Shown in pieces: positions 62,246 to 64,000 of a DNA stretch of 64,000 bases. This stretch comes from Tachypleus tridentatus (taxonomy: Eukaryota > Arthropoda > Merostomata > Xiphosura > Limulidae). The stretch is taken from contig NC_134825.1 in assembly GCF_004210375.1 (NCBI RefSeq), forward strand, positions 68,253,558-68,317,557. Direction: 5' to 3'. The translations under genes were made by a program, and so were the position numbers. A model generated the notes under the pieces. The model had not been told where the DNA came from and made no database searches. It saw only the letters and a list, made by a program, of their open reading frames with translations. Position 1 is the first letter of the stretch. The number at the start of each line of letters is the position of its first letter.

Positions 62246-64000
62246 TTTTTGTGTATGCATTAATAATTTGTTTTGTACTGGTACCTTATTCAGATTCAAC
62301 AAAAAAGTCTGGAACCAGATTAGTGGGAGATGTTGCCTATAATGAAGTTCAACATGTGGCATCTCACATAACTCCTGTTCCGGGTGGTGTTGGCCCAATG
62401 ACAGTTGCTATGTTAATTTCCAACACTGTGAAAGCAGGGAAATTGGCATTAGAGAAAATTCAGGTATTGAAACTTGGAATGGAATAGCTGCATTTTGCTA
62501 AATTTTTCTAAAGCTTCTAGCATTAAAGAAGGCAAAACATATTATGATGTATATAAACCACTTATTTAACTTGTAAGTACCTTGGTAAGTTTTGATGCTT
62601 GTACTTGACAGATAATAGTTTTGCAAAAAAAAAGCTGTAAAATATAATATTGAAAAGTTTATTTTATTAACACAATACTTGCATTTCATGTGATTATTTT
62701 ACAGTTGCATTATATTACACAAATAGGCATTAGAATGTGAAACATAGTAAACTTAATTTCAAAGGATAGTGAGTTCAGTATGTAATGAACTTAGGCTAAA
62801 TTCTTTTTAAGGGATAAAATGTCTATCAAAACTAGCAGTATTAAAATTGAAATGGTAAAAATCAGGATAATGTTTGCAGTTTTTGTAAATATTGAAAAAT
62901 GAATTAGAGGTTTTTATGCATTAACAATTTTAACTGACTTTCAAAACATGTTTGGTTAACATCTTTTATGTTAAAATTTGTTCATTGTAGTTGATGTGTA
63001 CTCTTTTCTTTAAAAAAAATATGGACTTTATTATTGATTACATTATTTGTTAAATCTGAACAAATAGCTATTTAATTTATTGTATAATGTTTTATTCTTT
63101 TATTGTTTTTGTCAGATTACCTCTTGGAAAATTCGAACCTTGCCACTTAAGTGTTTAACTCCTGTTCCAAGGTAAATAAATGTTAAACTCTGAGATTTGC
63201 AGTTATATTTTTCCTCAATTTTTTTTTTTTTTAATTTAACCATCAGTGAAAAATGAATATATAAATTCAAGCTGCTCTTAACTGTATTTTTTGTATACTT
63301 TACAGTGACATTGAAATATCTCGTGCACAATCACCAAAAGACATAGAAGAATTAGCAGCTGAGATAGGACTTTGTACTCAAGAATATGAATTGTATGGAA
63401 GGAAAAAAAGCAAAAGTGTCCATCAATGTTTTAGAACGTTTAAAAAACAGGAAAAATGGAAAATACGTTGTTGTTGCTGGGTTAGTTAACATTTTTGGTT
63501 GTTTTACTCAGTTAACTAGGACACTGGTGGTACTTTTGTTATTGTAATCACATCCAGAAATACCGGTATTGGAATTGCGTTCCTTGGACTAGTCAGTCAG
63601 TTTGACATAACTGTTTGTAGAAAGAAATTAATAACTCAGTCATAATAGCATGCTTTAATTTATTTTTATTTTTTTATAAAATTATAACATTATCAAATTC
63701 AATATCTTATGGTAATCTTTTTAATTAATCAACAAAATTAACCCTTAAAATAAAGGTAAATTAACTATGCATGTTACAACCTCTTAACAGTTATATTCAA
63801 AAGTTTATTTAACTACTTTATTATAAATTTAGAAAAGTAGCATGAAATTCTGAATGCTTAAGCAAACAATGAGTTTTGAGTTTGCATTTTTAACATTTCA
63901 TCTTACTCAGGATCACACCCACACCTCTTGGAGAAGGAAAGAGCACTACAACAGTTGGGCTAAGCCAGGCTCTTGGAGCCCACTTAAAAAAGAATGTTTT
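36665..64000 (+). CDS. MTHFD1: C-1-tetrahydrofolate synthase, cytoplasmic (5' part, 12 exons)
   Basis: Trifunctional enzyme of cytosolic one-carbon metabolism: N-terminal 5,10-methylene-THF dehydrogenase/methenyl-THF cyclohydrolase and C-terminal formate-THF ligase. Exons in this window give about 409 residues (human protein 935). Visible: start [17 protein letters not shown] without a mitochondrial presequence; YIRMK with Tyr55 and catalytic Lys59; IIVQLPLD with Gln103; KDVDG with Asp128; NADP-site [10 protein letters not shown] (exon 7); signature [12 protein letters not shown] (exon 9); ligase P-loop [11 protein letters not shown] (exon 12). The constant offset of +3 to human K56/Q100/D125 supports the model. 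The coding exon phases fit throughout except exon 11, which has one extra base. The ligase part distinguishes it from the bifunctional MTHFD2 type. The gene continues beyond the window. Confidence 0.96.
37617..37645. repeat. (TA)n(CA)n microsatellite in intron 1
   Basis: tatatatatatatatacaca followed by cacac. The rest of intron 1 (36715-37736) shows nothing else. Confidence 0.9.
37737..37821 (+). CDS. MTHFD1: MTHFD1 exon 2
   Basis: 85 bases, residues 17-45, ending PKLVIVQ. Acceptor taatag, donor gtaaag. Matches the Rossmann-like first strand of the dehydrogenase (human RLAILQ). Confidence 0.93.
38371..38500 (+). repeat. SINE (family 3), diverged, intron 2
   Basis: gcccccagtggcaccgcgtt, ccagattttgatacctgtaa, gagcagaacacggatagctc and tail ccaaacaaacg. 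The rest of intron 2 (37822-39264) shows nothing recognised. Confidence 0.8.
39265..39378 (+). CDS. MTHFD1: MTHFD1 exon 3
   Basis: 114 bases, 38 residues (46-83), [20 protein letters not shown] onward. Carries the substrate-site Tyr55 and catalytic Lys59. Donor gttagc, a less common but valid GT donor. Confidence 0.96.
40270..40720 (-). mobile_element. CR1/L2-like LINE remnant, intron 3
   Basis: The minus strand shows [10 protein letters not shown] followed, after a stop, by [19 protein letters not shown] and TEVQRF, the pattern of the post-RT region of CR1/L2/jockey-type LINEs (LVRPHLEYC...LEKVQRR). Further on [10 protein letters not shown] resembles the usual FFxQRVVNLWN. Frames are broken; this is an old 3' end. 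Confidence 0.55.
40721..43210. other. Rest of intron 3, unassigned
   Basis: Two short plus-strand frames, 41521-41715 and 42013-42255 ([37 protein letters not shown]), look faintly like transposase or retroposed coding debris. I cannot place them in a family. Confidence 0.25.
43211..43270 (+). CDS. MTHFD1: MTHFD1 exon 4
   Basis: 60 bases, residues 84-103, ending SIHGIIVQ; Gln103 corresponds to human Gln100. Donor gtaagt. Confidence 0.95.
44056..44295 (+). mobile_element. 240 bp mariner-type deletion derivative, intron 4
   Basis: Flanked by TA (44054-44055 and 44296-44297). Perfect terminal inverted repeats of about 26 bp: cagggtgttcggaaagtcac... and ...gtgactttccgaacaccctg. The interior keeps a transposase C-terminus in one open frame ending [18 protein letters not shown] and a stop, followed by the right end. 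The catalytic core is deleted, so it is non-autonomous. Confidence 0.92.
45680..45740 (-). repeat. Dispersed repeat motif, intron 4
   Basis: The minus strand reads gaaggttgaaacgttgttct then gaactttattttaatt, a phrase common in interspersed repeats of invertebrates. A Penelope-like 3' end is a guess. Confidence 0.3.
46806..46860. repeat. (CA)n and (GTT)n microsatellites, intron 4
   Basis: cacacacacacacacacaca near 46806-46828 and gttgttgttgttgttg near 46840-46857. Confidence 0.9.
46925..47010 (-). repeat. Second dispersed repeat motif, intron 4
   Basis: The minus strand reads gctgaagatggtatgctcct, gggctgaaatgttgaggttt and aaaacactgccaccgtaaag, of the same style as 45680-45740. Class uncertain. 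Confidence 0.35.
47011..48137. other. Rest of intron 4, nothing recognised
   Basis: No coding or repeat structure recognised. Intron 5 (48215-49402) and intron 7 (55931-56609) are likewise empty to my reading. Confidence 0.35.
48138..48214 (+). CDS. MTHFD1: MTHFD1 exon 5
   Basis: 77 bases, residues 104-128 plus two bases: [18 protein letters not shown], then KDVDG with Asp128. Donor gtaagt. Confidence 0.95.
49403..49503 (+). CDS. MTHFD1: MTHFD1 exon 6
   Basis: 101 bases, residues 130-162 with split codons at both ends: [27 protein letters not shown]. Donor gtagaa. Confidence 0.95.
51795..54955 (+). mobile_element. I-clade LINE with RNase H, internally deleted, intron 6
   Basis: Parts in order: probable 5' untranslated region (51795-52230); ORF1 (start [18 protein letters not shown] at 52234; 52527-53081 with [11 protein letters not shown] and [15 protein letters not shown] zinc knuckles); endonuclease (53500-54050, [28 protein letters not shown]); RT thumb (54180-54490, [31 protein letters not shown]); RNase H (54720-54905, [15 protein letters not shown] and [12 protein letters not shown]). 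The RT palm with its catalytic box is absent, probably deleted near 54060-54180. Several stops and frame changes are present. Family call rests on ORF1 knuckles plus RNase H. Confidence 0.88.
52527..53081 (+). pseudogene. LINE ORF1 (gag-like, CCHC knuckles) fragment
   Basis: 184 codons open. An RRM-like N-terminal part ([37 protein letters not shown]) precedes three Cys/His clusters at about residues 106-155: [25 protein letters not shown] and [15 protein letters not shown]. Binds element RNA in related LINEs (family knowledge). The 5' part of ORF1 is in another frame. Confidence 0.82.
55794..55930 (+). CDS. MTHFD1: MTHFD1 exon 7
   Basis: 137 bases, residues 163-208: [18 protein letters not shown] is the cofactor-binding motif, followed by TVTTCHSRT. 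Donor gtgagt. Confidence 0.96.
56610..56721 (+). CDS. MTHFD1: MTHFD1 exon 8
   Basis: 112 bases, residues 209-245: [29 protein letters not shown]. Donor gtaata. The exon begins gtgagt, which imitates a donor, but the preceding gcag acceptor and the frame fix the boundary. Confidence 0.95.
57351..57879. repeat. 59 bp minisatellite, nine copies, intron 8
   Basis: The unit begins actaatagaagtttgatgta and ends ctctatacacatctaac. ttgatgtatt recurs at 57361, 57420, 57479, 57538, 57597, 57656, 57715, 57774 and 57833, spaced exactly 59. Copies appear identical, pointing to recent expansion. A single diverged counterpart exists in the inverted segment near 61645-61700. Confidence 0.97.
58599..58616. 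repeat. (GT)n microsatellite
   Basis: gtgtgtgtgtgtgtgtgt within the DIRS-like fossil. Confidence 0.85.
59985..60150 (+). repeat. SINE (family 1), body and tail, in the DIRS-like fossil
   Basis: cacattataatgtgacagtc, ttccactatttgtttgtaaa, cttccctctagtcttacact and agatagcccttgtgtagctt. The tRNA-like head is missing. Confidence 0.8.
62180..62243. repeat. (TA)n(TG)n microsatellite next to exon 9
   Basis: About 13 TA units followed by about 18 TG units, ending 50 bases before exon 9. It may affect acceptor use. Confidence 0.95.
62294..62463 (+). CDS. MTHFD1: MTHFD1 exon 9
   Basis: 170 bases, residues 246-302: [10 protein letters not shown], then the family signature [15 protein letters not shown]. 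Acceptor ccttattcag with a weak pyrimidine tract, 50 bases after a (TA)n(TG)n tract; donor gtattg. Confidence 0.95.
62464..63115. other. Intron 9, nothing recognised
   Basis: AT-rich intron without repeats that I recognise. Introns 10 (63172-63305) and 11 (63481-63910) are also plain. Confidence 0.4.
63116..63171 (+). CDS. MTHFD1: MTHFD1 exon 10
   Basis: 56 bases, residues 303-320, [10 protein letters not shown] (human LNLKTPVPS), the link from the dehydrogenase domain to the ligase domain. Donor gtaaat. Confidence 0.9.
63306..63480 (+). CDS. MTHFD1: MTHFD1 exon 11, with a one-base frame anomaly
   Basis: [20 protein letters not shown], then [14 protein letters not shown] in frame. After the seven-A run at 63403-63409 the conserved continuation ([17 protein letters not shown]) lies one base out of frame. 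The exon is 175 bases, while the phases of exons 10 and 12 require 174. The ligase domain therefore cannot be read from this sequence as given. Homopolymer error in the assembly is the simplest reason; a real null allele is the alternative. Donor gttagt. Confidence 0.9.
63911..64000 (+). CDS. MTHFD1: MTHFD1 exon 12 (partial)
   Basis: Begins after ttactcag; with the split Gly it reads [20 protein letters not shown], the formate-THF ligase P-loop that binds ATP, then [11 protein letters not shown] to the window edge. It is open to the end and continues beyond. Confidence 0.95.

Noticed and set aside
62206-62487. 93-codon ORF starting in the TG repeat
   Set aside because: Its downstream part is MTHFD1 exon 9 in the proper frame; the start is just repeat read-through.

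Overview
This window is eukaryotic, AT-rich, intron-bearing DNA. Its tRNA-derived SINE families (tRNA-like heads; tails reading like gcgcgaaattcaaaac or tggctttgctataagaaaaa), its many LINE and Tc1/mariner relics and the type of its one real gene suggest an invertebrate. From memory of similar SINEs I favour a chelicerate, most likely a horseshoe crab; that is recognition, not a database result.

Left third (about 1-24,500): a complex repeat locus. Three head-to-tail units of about 5.83 kb (taking the Tc1 left end as start: 2870-8703, 8704-14537, 14538-20352) are nearly identical. Each holds, in + order: a 1.74 kb Tc1-like DNA transposon with about 205 bp IR/DR-type inverted ends, itself carrying a SINE; the 5' part of an antisense LINE (LINE-A); a SINE; an unassigned module ('module B'); a module with a tRNA-Thr(CGT) gene; and the 3' part of LINE-A. 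A partial, older unit lies to the left (841-2868) and begins with an inverted SINE plus module B (188-840). To the right (20,353-24,510) lies a diverged unit without Tc1 that keeps LINE-A sequence lost from the others, has a LINE-A fragment in the opposite direction and ends with a decayed tRNA-Thr.

Middle (24,500-36,500): no convincing host gene. It holds many SINEs, a six-copy 46 bp minisatellite, an unexplained 179-codon ORF, a broken LINE with RNase H and RT domains on the minus strand (LINE-B, 29,240-32,640) and a duplicated segment of about 290 bp.

Right half (36,665-64,000, continuing past the edge): the 5' part of a host gene for cytoplasmic C-1-tetrahydrofolate synthase (MTHFD1 type), with 12 exons and canonical GT-AG introns. 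It encodes the whole dehydrogenase/cyclohydrolase domain and the start of the formate-tetrahydrofolate ligase domain, including the ligase P-loop. Human catalytic residues K56, Q100 and D125 have equivalents K59, Q103 and D128. Exon 11 carries one extra A in an A-run that breaks the frame; exon phases on both sides require 174, not 175, bases, so this is an assembly error or a real lesion. Introns hold a CR1/L2-like LINE scrap, a 240 bp mariner-type deletion derivative, an I-clade LINE with RNase H, and a decayed DIRS-like retroelement that hosts a nine-copy 59 bp minisatellite.
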